Shown: positions 24,334 through 33,796, counted from the stretch's first letter. The stretch: DNA of 64,000 nucleotides from Planococcus halotolerans (GCF_003289955.1 NZ_QLZR01000011.1:1-64000), one strand, 5' to 3'. The notes: generated from the letters alone by a model not told the origin. Program-made: numbers and translations.

Positions 24334-25803
24334 ATGAAATTCTACGATAAGACAGCTGCTGAATTACAGGAATTGATACATAGTAATGAAGCGACAATCA
24401 CAGAAATAACAAAACAGACAATCGAACGCATCAACGAACTTGACCCGAAAGTCGATGCTTTTCTGGCAATGAATGAAGAAAAGGCGATGGCGGCGGCAAG
24501 TGAAATGGATACTGCACCAATGGAACAGCGCGGGCCATTATTCGGTTTGCCGATTGGTGTTAAAGACAATATCATGACAGAAGGCTTGGTAACAACAGCT
24601 TCAAGCCGTATCCTGGAAGGCTTCAATCCAATTTATAACGCGACTGTAGTTGAAAAGCTGCGTGCGGCAGGAATGGTGATTGTCGGTAAGTTAAATATGG
24701 ATGAATTCGCGATGGGCTCTTCAAACGAAAACTCCTATTATAAAAAGACCAGAAACCCGTGGAACCTGGATTATGTGCCAGGCGGTTCTTCAGGCGGCTC
24801 GACTGCAGCAGTAGCAGCAGGAGAAGTGCCGTTCACACTTGGTTCTGACACTGGCGGTTCCATCCGTCAGCCGGCTGCATTCTGCGGCGTTGTCGGCATG
24901 AAACCGACATATGGCCGTGTATCGCGTTTCGGCTTAATCGCATTCGCTTCTTCATTGGATCAAATTGGTCCTGTGACACGTAATGTAAAAGATAATGCAT
25001 TATTATTGCAGGCAATTGCCGGGCATGATGAAAAGGACTCCACTTCAGCTGATGTCGAAGTACCTGACTTTGCGGCTGCTTTGACGGGCGATATCAACGG
25101 TCTCCGTATTGGCGTGCCAAAGGAATACTTCGCAGAGGGCGTCAGCGAATCTGCTAAAGCAGCGGTTTATGACGCACTTGAGGTATTGAAGGAAAAAGGC
25201 GCTACAGTGGAAGAGATTTCATTGCCGCATTCAAAATACGCACTTGCAACGTATTATTTACTGGCTTCATCTGAAGCTTCTTCCAACCTGTCCCGTTTCG
25301 ACGGAATCCGTTACGGTTACCGCACGAATAAAGCGAGCAGCCTGCTGGATTTCTATATGAATACACGTGCAGAAGGTTTTGGCGATGAAGTGAAACGCCG
25401 GATCATGCTTGGGACTTATGCGTTAAGCTCAGGTTATTATGATGCTTATTATAAAAAAGCGCAGAAAGTGCGCACGCTGATCAAAAAAGATTTTGACGAT
25501 GCATTCAAGAACTACGATGTCATCATCTCACCGACAACTCCGACACCGGCATTTAAAATTGGTGAAATCATTGATGATCCATTGACAATGTATGCCAATG
25601 ATATTCTGACGATACCGGTCAATCTTGCGGGTGTCCCGGCGATTTCTGTACCGTGCGGTTTTGAAGGCGATATGCCGCTTGGCCTGCAGATCATCGGCAA
25701 TTATTTCGATGAGGAAACGGTTTATCGTGTAGCCGATGTTTTTGAGAAGGCGACAGATTTCCATAAAAAAACTCCTCAATTATGGGAGGGAGCAGCACAA
25801 TGA
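24334..25803 (+). CDS. gatA: Glu-tRNA(Gln) amidotransferase subunit GatA
   Basis: 489 aa amidase-signature enzyme releasing ammonia from glutamine for tRNA amidation. The Ser-cisSer-Lys triad is visible as Lys in GVKDNIMT (residue ~79), [12 protein letters not shown], and [11 protein letters not shown] with the nucleophile Ser. SD GAGGAGG, 17 nt after gatC. Overlaps gatB by 4 nt. Confidence 0.97.
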   Translation: MKFYDKTAAELQELIHSNEATITEITKQTIERINELDPKVDAFLAMNEEKAMAAASEMDTAPMEQRGPLFGLPIGVKDNIMTEGLVTTASSRILEGFNPIYNATVVEKLRAAGMVIVGKLNMDEFAMGSSNENSYYKKTRNPWNLDYVPGGSSGGSTAAVAAGEVPFTLGSDTGGSIRQPAAFCGVVGMKPTYGRVSRFGLIAFASSLDQIGPVTRNVKDNALLLQAIAGHDEKDSTSADVEVPDFAAALTGDINGLRIGVPKEYFAEGVSESAKAAVYDALEVLKEKGATVEEISLPHSKYALATYYLLASSEASSNLSRFDGIRYGYRTNKASSLLDFYMNTRAEGFGDEVKRRIMLGTYALSSGYYDAYYKKAQKVRTLIKKDFDDAFKNYDVIISPTTPTPAFKIGEIIDDPLTMYANDILTIPVNLAGVPAISVPCGFEGDMPLGLQIIGNYFDEETVYRVADVFEKATDFHKKTPQLWEGAAQ

Positions 25804-27230
25804 ACTTTGAAACGATTATCGGGCTCGAAGTGCACGTAGAATTGAAAACCGATTCCAAAATGTTTTCACCATCTCCTGCACATTTCGGAGCAGAACCGAA
25901 CACGAATACAAACGCCATCGACCTTGGTTATCCTGGAGTCCTGCCGGTAGTCAATAAAACTGCGGTGGACTGGGCGATGAAAGCGGCACTTGCATTAAAC
26001 TGTGAGATTACACGCCACACCAAATTCGATCGCAAGAATTATTTTTACCCGGATAACCCGAAAGCTTACCAGATTTCTCAATTTGATCAGCCGATCGGCG
26101 AACATGGCTGGATTGAAATCGAAGTGAACGGCGAGAAAAAACGGATTGGCATCACACGCCTTCATATGGAAGAAGACGCGGGTAAACTTACGCATACCGA
26201 TAAAGGCTATTCGCTGGTCGATTATAACCGCCAGGGAACGCCATTGATCGAAATCGTTTCTGAACCGGATATCCGTACACCGGAAGAAGCCTATGCTTAT
26301 CTGGAAAAAATAAAAGCTATTATCCAATACACAGGTGTTTCCGATGTCCGCATGGAAGAAGGATCACTTCGCTGCGACGCGAATATTTCCCTGCGTCCTT
26401 ATGGGCAGGAGCAATTCGGTACGAAAACGGAATTGAAAAACCTGAACTCGTTCAACTATGTCCGCAAAGGTATTGAACATGAACAGATTCGCCAGGAACA
26501 GGTATTGCTGTCAGGCGGCATTATTCCGCAAGAAACTCGCCGTTACGACGAATCCACTGGTAAAACAATTCTGATGCGTGTTAAAGAAGGGTCTGACGAT
26601 TACCGTTATTTCCCGGAACCGGACCTTGTGGATATTGTCATCGATGATGCTTGGATTGAACGCGTCCGCGCAGAAATTCCGGAACTGCCGGATGCGCGTA
26701 AAGCGCGCTACGTTTCAGAGCTGGGCATGTCTTCATATGATGCCATGGTGTTGACACTGGCAAAACCGATTTCCGACTTTTTCGAAGCTTCAGTTGAAGC
26801 CGGAGCAGACGCTAAACTGGTTTCCAACTGGCTGATGGGTGAAGTTTCCGCTTACTTGAACGCTGAGCAGAAAGAACTTGCAGACACGGCTTTGACCCCT
26901 GAAGGCTTGGCTGGAATGATTAAATTGATTGAAGATGGAACGATTTCATCTAAAATTGCCAAGAAAGTTTTCCGTGAATTGATTGAAAAAGGCGGCGACG
27001 CCAATGATATCGTAAAAGCAAAAGGGCTTGTCCAAATTTCGGACGAGGGCGTTTTGCGTGAATATGTGACGAATACATTGGATGCCAACCCGCAATCAAT
27101 CGAAGACTTCAAGAACGGCAAGGACCGGGCAATCGGCTTCCTGGTCGGTCAAATCATGAAAGCAACCAAAGGACAGGCGAACCCGCCATTATTAAATAAA
27201 ATCCTTTTGGAAGAAATCAACAAACGATAA
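25800..27230 (+). CDS. gatB: Glu-tRNA(Gln) amidotransferase subunit GatB
   Basis: 476 aa, the kinase/tRNA-binding subunit that activates Glu-tRNA. The N terminus [15 protein letters not shown], then [10 protein letters not shown] and [17 protein letters not shown], are hallmarks. The C-terminal YqeY-like tail ends [17 protein letters not shown] 25800 overlaps the gatA stop (ATGA) and follows SD GGGAGG. An ATG 18 nt earlier is too close to that SD. Confidence 0.97.
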   Translation: MNFETIIGLEVHVELKTDSKMFSPSPAHFGAEPNTNTNAIDLGYPGVLPVVNKTAVDWAMKAALALNCEITRHTKFDRKNYFYPDNPKAYQISQFDQPIGEHGWIEIEVNGEKKRIGITRLHMEEDAGKLTHTDKGYSLVDYNRQGTPLIEIVSEPDIRTPEEAYAYLEKIKAIIQYTGVSDVRMEEGSLRCDANISLRPYGQEQFGTKTELKNLNSFNYVRKGIEHEQIRQEQVLLSGGIIPQETRRYDESTGKTILMRVKEGSDDYRYFPEPDLVDIVIDDAWIERVRAEIPELPDARKARYVSELGMSSYDAMVLTLAKPISDFFEASVEAGADAKLVSNWLMGEVSAYLNAEQKELADTALTPEGLAGMIKLIEDGTISSKIAKKVFRELIEKGGDANDIVKAKGLVQISDEGVLREYVTNTLDANPQSIEDFKNGKDRAIGFLVGQIMKATKGQANPPLLNKILLEEINKR

Positions 27231-27237
27231 AATGATG

Positions 27238-27265
27238 GATGGCCCTTTAATGGGCCATCTTTTTT
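27238..27265 (+). terminator. gatCAB terminator
   Basis: GATGGCCC / GGGCCATC stem with a 6-nt loop and seven T residues. Confidence 0.93.
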
Positions 27266-27505
27266 GTGTCCAGACTCTAGCTGCCCAGCTCTTCGGGTCA
27301 TAAGCCCGCCTAGCTCTACGGCAAGGAACGCCGCTCCGCTATTCTGTCTACCCCTTATTGCTCCTGTCTCTGCATCGCTTCGCTAGCTTCGAGACATGAA
27401 AGTGCGTTGCATCGCTGCGCTAGCTTCGTCGCAAAGAGATGTCCCAAATTCCATTTGGTCCATCTCTTGCCTTTCAGAGCTAAACGGGCGCTTGCGCTTT
27501 TCTTT
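27266..27505 (+). repeat. intergenic mosaic repeat, longest copy
   Basis: Begins GTGTCCAGACTC and ends GGGCGCTTGCGCTTTTCTTT. Nested inside (27357-27436) is a module with two related units, GCATCGCTTCGCTAGCTTCG closed by GTCTC/GAGAC and GCATCGCTGCGCTAGCTTCG closed by TTGC/GCAA. It is followed by a separate hairpin at 27433-27468 (AAGAGATG/CATCTCTT outside, CCAAAT/ATTTGG inside). The module recurs at 48924 almost unchanged. Confidence 0.8.
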
Positions 27506-27519
27506 AGGAAAGATATAAT
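27492..27519 (+). promoter_or_regulatory. promoter of thioredoxin-like gene, -35 in repeat tail
   Basis: TTGCGC (27492-27497) inside the repeat tail, a 16-nt spacer, and a perfect TATAAT (27514-27519), ~50 nt before the gene start. Confidence 0.6.
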
Positions 27520-27571
27520 TTGATGGTTTTGATAAAGACAAGTAAACTGGATTTAAAGGAGATGTGATATC

Positions 27572-28132
27572 ATGACACTGGAACAGAACTATTTCGAAAA
27601 CGCGATTACGCTTGAAAATTATATGTCCCAAATGGAATCCAACCAGGAAAAGTCTTATTCAATTTACGAGAAATTCACAATGCCGGAAGATAAGGAATTT
27701 ATCTCTTTATTAAAAGAGAAGAATCCACATATCCTTGTGATTACAGAAGACTGGTGCGGGGATGCCATGATGAATAATGCGATACTCCGTAAAATTGCGG
27801 ATGCAGGAGACGTTGAAGTCCGCTGCGTTTACCGGGATGAAAACCTGGAATTGATGGACCGCTACTTGACGAATGGCGGACGTTCCATTCCGAAATATAT
27901 CATTTTATCGCAGGACGGAGAAGTGCTTGGAGACTGGGGGCCAAGATCTGAAAAGGTCCAGGAATTTGTGGATGGATTGAAAGCAAAATTGCCGGAAAAA
28001 GAAGATCCTCAATACGATCTGCATTTTAAAACGGTGATTGGCGAAATAACGGACGGCTTTGTATACAAAAGCGAGTTTTGGAACAGCGTCTATCAGGAAT
28101 TAAAAGCAGTTTTGACCAAATCACTGACTTAA
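27572..28132 (+). CDS. thioredoxin-family protein with single active-site cysteine
   Basis: 186 aa. A thioredoxin-like core is shown by LVITEDWCGDAMMN (about residues 55-68), a cis-Pro in SIPKYIIL, and GEVLGDWGPR. The usual C-x-x-C is reduced to W-C-G-D, so only one redox Cys remains. It may act as a monothiol protein or have a non-redox role. SD AAAGGAG before ATG 27572. Single-gene unit. Confidence 0.82.
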   Translation: MTLEQNYFENAITLENYMSQMESNQEKSYSIYEKFTMPEDKEFISLLKEKNPHILVITEDWCGDAMMNNAILRKIADAGDVEVRCVYRDENLELMDRYLTNGGRSIPKYIILSQDGEVLGDWGPRSEKVQEFVDGLKAKLPEKEDPQYDLHFKTVIGEITDGFVYKSEFWNSVYQELKAVLTKSLT

Positions 28133-28147
28133 AGAGAAAACTTGCGG

Positions 28148-28171
28148 TAAAAGGAACTTTTAACTTTTTTT
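28148..28171 (+). terminator. weak terminator before dgkB
   Basis: Short TAAAAG/CTTTTA stem with loop GAA, followed by ACTTTTTTT. The stem is weak, so termination may be partial. Confidence 0.5.
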
Positions 28172-28214
28172 ATTGTCTTATTTTCTAGAGTAAGTGTAGA
28201 AAGGCTGAAATCTT

Positions 28215-29126
28215 ATGAAACGAGCACGCATTATTTACAACCCGACATCCGGCAGGGAGTTGTTCCGAAAGCATTTGCCGGAAGTACTCGAAAGAATGGA
28301 AATCGCGGGGTATGAAACGTCCTGCCATGCTACGACCTGTGAAGGAGATGCAACTGCAGCGGCGATTACAGCTGTTGAAAGAAAATTCGACCTGATAGTC
28401 GCTGTAGGCGGGGACGGTACGCTGAACGAAGTCGTATCCGGCGTTTCGAAATTTGAAAATCGCCCTAAAATAGGATTGATCCCGATGGGGACGACTAATG
28501 ACTTTGCGCGTGCCGTACATATTCCCCGTGATATCAATAAAGCTGTCGATATCATTATTCAAGGTGATTCGGTTCCAGTGGATGTCGGCATGATGAACGA
28601 TCGTTATTTCATTAACATCGCCGGCGGCGGAAGAATGACTGAACTGACCTATGAAGTGCCGAGCAAGCTGAAAACGGTTCTTGGACAGATGGCTTATTAC
28701 CTGAAAGGCATTGAAATGCTGCCATCCATCCGTTCATCCAACGTCCGTATCGAGTACGACGGAGAAGTTTTTGATGATAAAGCGATGATGTTCCTGATTG
28801 GTTTGACCAATTCGGTCGGCGGTTTTGAAAAGCTGGCGCCAGATGCCAGCATCAACGATGGGAAGTTCACTTTGCTGATTTTGAAGGAAGTGAATATGGC
28901 GGAGTTTATCCGGTTGGCTTCACTTGCACTCCGTGGAGAGCATCTTTCCAATCCTCACGTCATCTATGCAAAAGCCAGCAGGATTTCAGTTTCTTCCGAG
29001 GAGCGTGTCATGTTGAATCTGGATGGAGAGTTTGGCGGAGTGCTGCCGGCCGTATTCCAGAACCTTGAAAAACATATCGAAGTACTGGTGCCGATCCATT
29101 CGCTTAACGAAAAAGATATCAAATAA
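28215..29126 (+). CDS. dgkB: diacylglycerol kinase DgkB
   Basis: 303 aa soluble lipid kinase recycling diacylglycerol to phosphatidate. The N terminus IIYNPTSGRE, the ATP-binding VAVGGDGTLNEVV near residue 65 and MGTTNDFARA are family motifs. The later LNLDGEFGG segment is also conserved. B. subtilis dgkB (yerQ) lies in the same neighbourhood. SD AGAAAGG. Followed by a strong terminator. Confidence 0.95.
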   Translation: MKRARIIYNPTSGRELFRKHLPEVLERMEIAGYETSCHATTCEGDATAAAITAVERKFDLIVAVGGDGTLNEVVSGVSKFENRPKIGLIPMGTTNDFARAVHIPRDINKAVDIIIQGDSVPVDVGMMNDRYFINIAGGGRMTELTYEVPSKLKTVLGQMAYYLKGIEMLPSIRSSNVRIEYDGEVFDDKAMMFLIGLTNSVGGFEKLAPDASINDGKFTLLILKEVNMAEFIRLASLALRGEHLSNPHVIYAKASRISVSSEERVMLNLDGEFGGVLPAVFQNLEKHIEVLVPIHSLNEKDIK

Positions 29127-29127
29127 A

Positions 29128-29164
29128 AGAAGCCTTGCAGCCGACAGACTGCAAGGCTTCTTTC
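29128..29164. terminator. bidirectional terminator between dgkB and Nudix gene
   Basis: AGAAGCCTTGCAG pairs with CTGCAAGGCTTCT, with T residues on the plus side and an A-run on the left that gives T on the minus strand. It serves two convergent genes. Confidence 0.9.
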
Positions 29165-29179
29165 TGTGTTTTCCCAGTT

Positions 29180-29608
29180 CTACAAAAGTTCGATCGCTTT
29201 GTCCTGCTCCATCGCAAGTTTCGGCAAATCATCCACCGGTTCCCAACGGAATAACAGAGTCATGCCGTTGTCACGCCCGTTGCTTTTGATAGTATGCTCC
29301 CATTCATCCACTTTTTCACCAGTATATTCGAAATGGAAGATGTTGCGTTCGTATACCTTATCCCGGTGCTCCGGATAATAATTATACTTGTGGATTTTTC
29401 CTGCAAAATCCAATACATCGCGTGGCAGTCCCGTCTCTTCCTGAACTTCGCGGTAAAGTGCATCAATTAGCATTTCTCCATCAGCGATTGAACCTCCGGG
29501 TACCTGAACACCGACTTCCGGTTCACCTTTGTACTCGAAAACCAGTAATTCGCGGTTTTCATCTGGGCCTCTTGTGATGTAGGCGAATACTTTTCTGCTT
29601 GTTTCCAT
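29180..29608 (-). CDS. Nudix hydrolase
   Basis: 142 aa. A full Nudix box (G-x5-E-x7-REVQEETG-L) runs from GGSIADGE to EETGL at about residues 39-62. Such enzymes hydrolyse nucleoside diphosphate-linked compounds; the substrate cannot be read from sequence. ATG at 29608 follows SD AAGGGTGA. A GTG three codons earlier would overlap the SD. Confidence 0.88.
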   Translation of the reverse strand: METSRKVFAYITRGPDENRELLVFEYKGEPEVGVQVPGGSIADGEMLIDALYREVQEETGLPRDVLDFAGKIHKYNYYPEHRDKVYERNIFHFEYTGEKVDEWEHTIKSNGRDNGMTLLFRWEPVDDLPKLAMEQDKAIELL

Positions 29609-29667
29609 ATAAATCACCCTTTTTTTATGTTCTTTATAGAATACTAAAAATTCTAATAAATTTCAAG

Positions 29668-29678
29668 TGATATTATCA
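29668..29678. promoter_or_regulatory. palindrome upstream of cydA
   Basis: TGATATTATCA, a perfect 11-nt palindrome flanked by CAAG and CTTG, ~140 nt before cydA and ~60 nt before the Nudix start codon. It might be an operator. It is not a convincing Rex site. No good -35/-10 pair was seen for cydA (TACAAT at 29763 lacks a -35), which would fit an activator-dependent promoter. Confidence 0.25.
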
Positions 29679-29816
29679 ATTCTTGTCACAGCTTATTCAA
29701 AGTTTGGGGAAAATGTGCGGTTTTTGAATTCCTCTTAGGGGATTCAGCAGGTCTGCTTAGGGTACAATAAATGTAGAACTTACGGTGAACTATATTCCTT
29801 GGGAGGGATAAAGGAA

Positions 29817-31166
29817 ATGGGATTTGAAGATACAGCGTTATTAAGCCGTATCCTGACAATGATGACTCTTTCGTTCCACATTCTTTATGCAACAATCGGA
29901 GTCGGTGTGCCACTGATGATTTTGATCGCACAGTGGGTCGGGATCAAAAAGAAAGATGATCATTACATTCTGCTTGCCCGCAGATGGGCGAGAGGATTTG
30001 TTATAACAGTAGCAGTCGGGGTTGTGACAGGGACAGCAATCGGCTTGCAATTATCTCTGCTTTGGCCGAACTTTATGCAAATGGCGGGAAATGTGATTGC
30101 CTTGCCATTGTTTATGGAAGTATTCGCATTTTTCTTTGAAGCAATTTTTCTTGGTATTTACCTGTATACATGGGACCGTTTCGAAGATCAGCGAAAACAT
30201 TTGCTGCTGCTGATTCCAGTGGCACTGGGAGCGGCCGCTTCCTCGGTCTTCATCACGATGGTCAACTCATTTATGAATGCGCCGCAAGGCTTCGATTTGG
30301 TGAATGGTGAATTGATCAATGTCAGCCCATTGCTGGCAATGCTAAGCCCGGCTGTGCCGACAAAAGTGGCGCATGTCATGTCTACGGCTTTCATGACCAG
30401 CGCGTTTGTGTTGGCATCGATCGCCGCTCTCCGCATCTTACAGGGATCGACTCATGTATATCATAAAAAAGCCTTGTTGATGACCATGAAACTCGGTCTT
30501 GTGTTTTCAATTGCAACAGCTCTAATCGGTGACTTTTCCGGTAAATACCTTGCCGAATACCAGCCTGAAAAACTGGCAGCTGCCGAATGGCATTTTGAAA
30601 CAGAAGACGAAGCAAGGTTGATTCTTTTCGGTGTGCTTGACGGGCAGGAACCGAAGTACGCGATTGAAATCCCCTATGCACTGAGCATACTGGCGCATGG
30701 TTTGCCTGATGCTGAAGTTACGGGGCTGAATGAGTTTCCTGAAGACGAAATTCCGCCGCTCTGGATACATTATCTGTTTGATACGATGGTGACAATCGGC
30801 ATGTGGCTTGCATTCTTCTCCTTTGTCTATGTCGTAGCGGCATGGCGCAAATGGCCGATAATCACGAAGAGATGGTTCCGCTGGCTGACAGTGGCAACCG
30901 GACCGTTGGCGTTGATCGCAATCGAGGCCGGCTGGTGGTTTACGGAAGTCGGACGGCAGCCATGGATTCTGCGTGGTTATATGAAAACAAGCGAGGCTGC
31001 TACTACAAGCGGCCAGGTCGATTTAATGATCATTCTGTTTGCAGGATTGTATTTCATACTGGGAATCGGAACCATCGTGGTGTTATCACGGATGTATAAA
31101 CGTAATCCAGTAGAGAAAGAACTTGCACAAAGACAAAAGGCTGACAAAGGCGGTGATCCGGAATGA
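29817..31166 (+). CDS. cydA: cytochrome bd-type quinol oxidase subunit I CydA
   Basis: 449 aa membrane protein with about nine spans, the haem-bearing subunit that reduces O2 to water with quinol. The haem ligand His at residue 21 (LSFHILYATIG), the GRQPWILRGYMKT motif and the short periplasmic Q-loop fit the Geobacillus/YthA type rather than long-Q-loop E. coli CydA. ATG 29817 with SD GGAGGG 9-10 nt upstream. Overlaps cydB by 4 nt. Confidence 0.94.
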   Translation: MGFEDTALLSRILTMMTLSFHILYATIGVGVPLMILIAQWVGIKKKDDHYILLARRWARGFVITVAVGVVTGTAIGLQLSLLWPNFMQMAGNVIALPLFMEVFAFFFEAIFLGIYLYTWDRFEDQRKHLLLLIPVALGAAASSVFITMVNSFMNAPQGFDLVNGELINVSPLLAMLSPAVPTKVAHVMSTAFMTSAFVLASIAALRILQGSTHVYHKKALLMTMKLGLVFSIATALIGDFSGKYLAEYQPEKLAAAEWHFETEDEARLILFGVLDGQEPKYAIEIPYALSILAHGLPDAEVTGLNEFPEDEIPPLWIHYLFDTMVTIGMWLAFFSFVYVVAAWRKWPIITKRWFRWLTVATGPLALIAIEAGWWFTEVGRQPWILRGYMKTSEAATTSGQVDLMIILFAGLYFILGIGTIVVLSRMYKRNPVEKELAQRQKADKGGDPE

Positions 31167-32191
31167 CGCTTGAAATAATCGGAATTTCGGTGCTTTGGCT
31201 TTTCCTGTTCCTGTATGTAATTGTGGCATCCATTGATTTCGGAGCAGGTTTCTTCAACGCTTACAGCGCCTTTACGAACAAACAGCATATTTTAACCAAC
31301 ATCATTCAGCGCTATTTGTCGCCGGTTTGGGAAGTTACGAATGTGTTCTTCGTATTTTTCTTTGTGGGAATCATCGGGTTCTTCCCGCAAACCGCATTCT
31401 ATTATGGAACGACTTTGCTCGTCCCTGCCAGTCTGGCGCTGATTTTGCTCGCCATCCGCGGCTCTTATTATGCCTTTGCGACTTACGGAGCGCGAATCAA
31501 TCACCGAGGCTACATTTATATGTACGGATTATCGGGTCTGCTGCTGCCGGCGTCCTTATCACCGGTACTCGCCATGTCGGAAGGCGGCTTCATCAAAATG
31601 AATGGCAGCGAACCCTATCTGGATTATTGGGCACTCTTTACGAGTCCGTTGATGTGGAGCATCGTTGTGCTGAGCATTACCGCAGTGCTTTACATCTCCG
31701 CAGTATTTCTGACCTGGTATGCCAATAAAGCGGGTGACGTCAAGGCAACTGAACTGATCCGCAAATACGCGCTCGTATGGGCAGGACCTGCTATCGTTAC
31801 GGCGACAGGGATCATATTCGAATTACGCGGCCACAATCCTGAGCATTATAGCCGGATTCTGGATCTTTGGTGGGCATTCGCAATTTCGTTCCTGTTGTTT
31901 ATCGGAACAGTTTATCTAATCTGGAAGAAGAAAAACTATGGGTTGGCGTTCATTTTGCTTGTCGGTCAATTCTTTACAGCATTTTTCGCATATGGCGTTT
32001 CCCATTATCCATATCTTTTATATCCATATCTGACTATCTACGATGGTTTTACCAACGAATCGATGGCAATCGCATTAATTATTGCGTTTATAGCAGGCCT
32101 AGGCTTGTTGCTGCCGTCATTGTATCTATTGTTCCGCCTGTTCTTGTTCGATAAAGATTATGTCAAAGGCAAATCGGATTATCATGCATAA
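31163..32191 (+). CDS. cydB: cytochrome bd-type quinol oxidase subunit II CydB
   Basis: 342 aa, eight to nine predicted membrane spans. The start FLYVIVASIDFGAGFF is the CydB signature. It forms the oxidase core with CydA. The ATGA overlap with cydA indicates translational coupling. Followed 15 nt later by the small cydS-like gene. Confidence 0.93.
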   Translation: MTLEIIGISVLWLFLFLYVIVASIDFGAGFFNAYSAFTNKQHILTNIIQRYLSPVWEVTNVFFVFFFVGIIGFFPQTAFYYGTTLLVPASLALILLAIRGSYYAFATYGARINHRGYIYMYGLSGLLLPASLSPVLAMSEGGFIKMNGSEPYLDYWALFTSPLMWSIVVLSITAVLYISAVFLTWYANKAGDVKATELIRKYALVWAGPAIVTATGIIFELRGHNPEHYSRILDLWWAFAISFLLFIGTVYLIWKKKNYGLAFILLVGQFFTAFFAYGVSHYPYLLYPYLTIYDGFTNESMAIALIIAFIAGLGLLLPSLYLLFRLFLFDKDYVKGKSDYHA

Positions 32192-32206
32192 AAGGGGGCA
32201 ATTTCC

Positions 32207-32317
32207 ATGCAGGATTTCTTGATATTCTATGCACCGTTTCTCGTATTATTAGCTTCACTGGTTTTCGGTTTCTGGTTTGCATTGAAAGATGGATCGGTAC
32301 CTAAAGATAACGATTGA
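32207..32317 (+). CDS. cydS: small bd oxidase subunit CydS
   Basis: 36 codons; a single membrane helix (LIFYAPFLVLLASLVFGFWF) followed by a short polar tail LKDGSVPKDND. SD AAAGGGGG is 9 nt before ATG 32207. The start MQDFLIFYAP and the FW-x-LKD end resemble the CydS subunit seen in the Geobacillus bd oxidase structure, which is also encoded right after cydB. It is distinct from proteobacterial CydX. It lies before the operon terminator. Confidence 0.85.
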   Translation: MQDFLIFYAPFLVLLASLVFGFWFALKDGSVPKDND

Positions 32318-32319
32318 AT

Positions 32320-32350
32320 GCGCGCCCAGGCTTTGCCTGGCGCGTTTTTT
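32320..32350 (+). terminator. cydABS terminator
   Basis: GCGCGCCCAGG / CCTGGCGCGT stem, small loop, then TTTTTT. It starts 3 nt after the cydS stop. Confidence 0.93.
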
Positions 32351-32387
32351 CATGTAGAATAGAGAAACGTGAAATGGAGTGAACGAA

Positions 32388-33752
32388 TTGAAACCTGTAA
32401 ACAAAAATGATCGGCTGCTGGTCCACGTGGAAGATTTGACCCACGACGGGGCAGGAGTTGCCAAAGTAGAGGGATATCCATTATTCATCCACGGTGCTTT
32501 GCCGGGAGAAGATGTCCACATCCATGTTTTAAAGACACTTAAATCCTATGGTTTTGCAAAATTGCTGGAAATTGAAAATGCCTCGCCGTTCAGGGTCGAA
32601 GCGCCTTGTCCAGTATTCGATACATGCGGTGGCTGCCAGATTCAGCATTTGTCATATGAAGGGCAGATGACGTTTAAACGCAAGCTTGTGCGTGACGCCA
32701 TCACCCGCATCGGCAAGCTGCCTGACGTTCCCGTCCATCCTGTCAAAGGAATGGAAAATCCGTGGCGCTACCGCAATAAATCGCAGATTCCCTTCGGCAT
32801 GGAAGATGGACGCGTGGTCGCCGGGTTCTACCAGCCACGCTCGCACCAGATTGCCGATACCGATATCTGCATCATCCAGACACCGGAAGCGGACAGCATT
32901 ATGGCCGGCATCAAACATAAGCTGACAGAAATGGGCATTGAACCATATGAGGAAGAAACTCACCGCGGACAGCTGCGCCATGTGGTCGTACGGAAAGCGC
33001 GTGCCACAGGAGAAATCATGGTCGTGCTGGTTACCAAGAAAAAGAAATTCCCGCAGGCTGCTGAAGCTTTGAAATTGATTCAGGAGCTGGTTCCGGAAAC
33101 GGTATCGATTGTCCAGAACGTTAACCCGGAAAAAACAAATGTCATTTTCGGTGATGAAACTATTACACTATGGGGCAAAGATGTTATCGAAGACCAGATC
33201 GGCGATGTCCGGTTTGAAATTTCAGCACGCTCTTTTTACCAGATAAATCCGGAGCAGACAGAAGTGCTTTACGGCCAGGCACTCGAATATGCCAATCTGA
33301 CCGGCAATGAAACTGTCATTGATGCCTATTGCGGTATAGGAACGATTTCCTTATTCCTTGCGCAGCGGGCAAAATTCGTCATGGGCGTGGAAATTGTTCC
33401 GCCCGCTATCGAAGACGCCAAACGCAATGCGGAACTCAATGGCCTTAGCAATACCTTATTCGAGGCAGGTCCTGCCGAGCAGGTGATTCCTCGCTGGTAT
33501 AAAGAAGGCAAAAAAGCGGATGTACTTGTTGTTGATCCGCCGCGAAAAGGCTGCGATGAGCAATTGCTGCAAACCATCCTGAAACAGCGGCCGGAACGAG
33601 TTGTCTATGTTTCCTGCAACCCGGCGACACTTGCCAGAGATTTACGCATACTCGAAGACGGCGGCTATCGCACCCAGGAAGTGCAGCCGGTGGACATGTT
33701 CCCGCAATCCACACACTGTGAGGCAGTTGCATGGCTGCAGCTTGCTGAGTAA
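32388..33752 (+). CDS. rlmCD: 23S rRNA (uracil-C5) methyltransferase, RlmCD/YefA family
   Basis: 454 aa. Methylates uracil at C5 in 23S rRNA with SAM (U747 and U1939 for B. subtilis RlmCD). An N-terminal TRAM domain is followed by the 4Fe-4S motif CPVFDTCGGCQ and a distal Cys. The SAM motif VIDAYCGIGTIS and the catalytic Cys in VSCNPATLARDL are intact. TTG 32388 is preferred over GTG 32379 because SD GGAGTG overlaps the GTG. A paralogue is at 60625; which of the two is true RlmCD is inferred from the dgkB neighbourhood. Confidence 0.85.
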   Translation: MKPVNKNDRLLVHVEDLTHDGAGVAKVEGYPLFIHGALPGEDVHIHVLKTLKSYGFAKLLEIENASPFRVEAPCPVFDTCGGCQIQHLSYEGQMTFKRKLVRDAITRIGKLPDVPVHPVKGMENPWRYRNKSQIPFGMEDGRVVAGFYQPRSHQIADTDICIIQTPEADSIMAGIKHKLTEMGIEPYEEETHRGQLRHVVVRKARATGEIMVVLVTKKKKFPQAAEALKLIQELVPETVSIVQNVNPEKTNVIFGDETITLWGKDVIEDQIGDVRFEISARSFYQINPEQTEVLYGQALEYANLTGNETVIDAYCGIGTISLFLAQRAKFVMGVEIVPPAIEDAKRNAELNGLSNTLFEAGPAEQVIPRWYKEGKKADVLVVDPPRKGCDEQLLQTILKQRPERVVYVSCNPATLARDLRILEDGGYRTQEVQPVDMFPQSTHCEAVAWLQLAE

Positions 33753-33767
33753 ATTTCATATAAAGTG

Positions 33768-33796
33768 AACCGGATGCAATTTGCATCCGGTTTTTC
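33768..33796 (+). terminator. terminator after rlmCD
   Basis: AACCGGATGCAA / TTGCATCCGGTT, practically without loop, followed by TTTC. Confidence 0.88.

Noticed and set aside
27357..27437. Two GCATCGCT-CGCTAGCTTCG units as a CRISPR or satellite array
   Set aside because: Only two units without spacers of regular length or cas genes; it fits the dispersed intergenic repeat.
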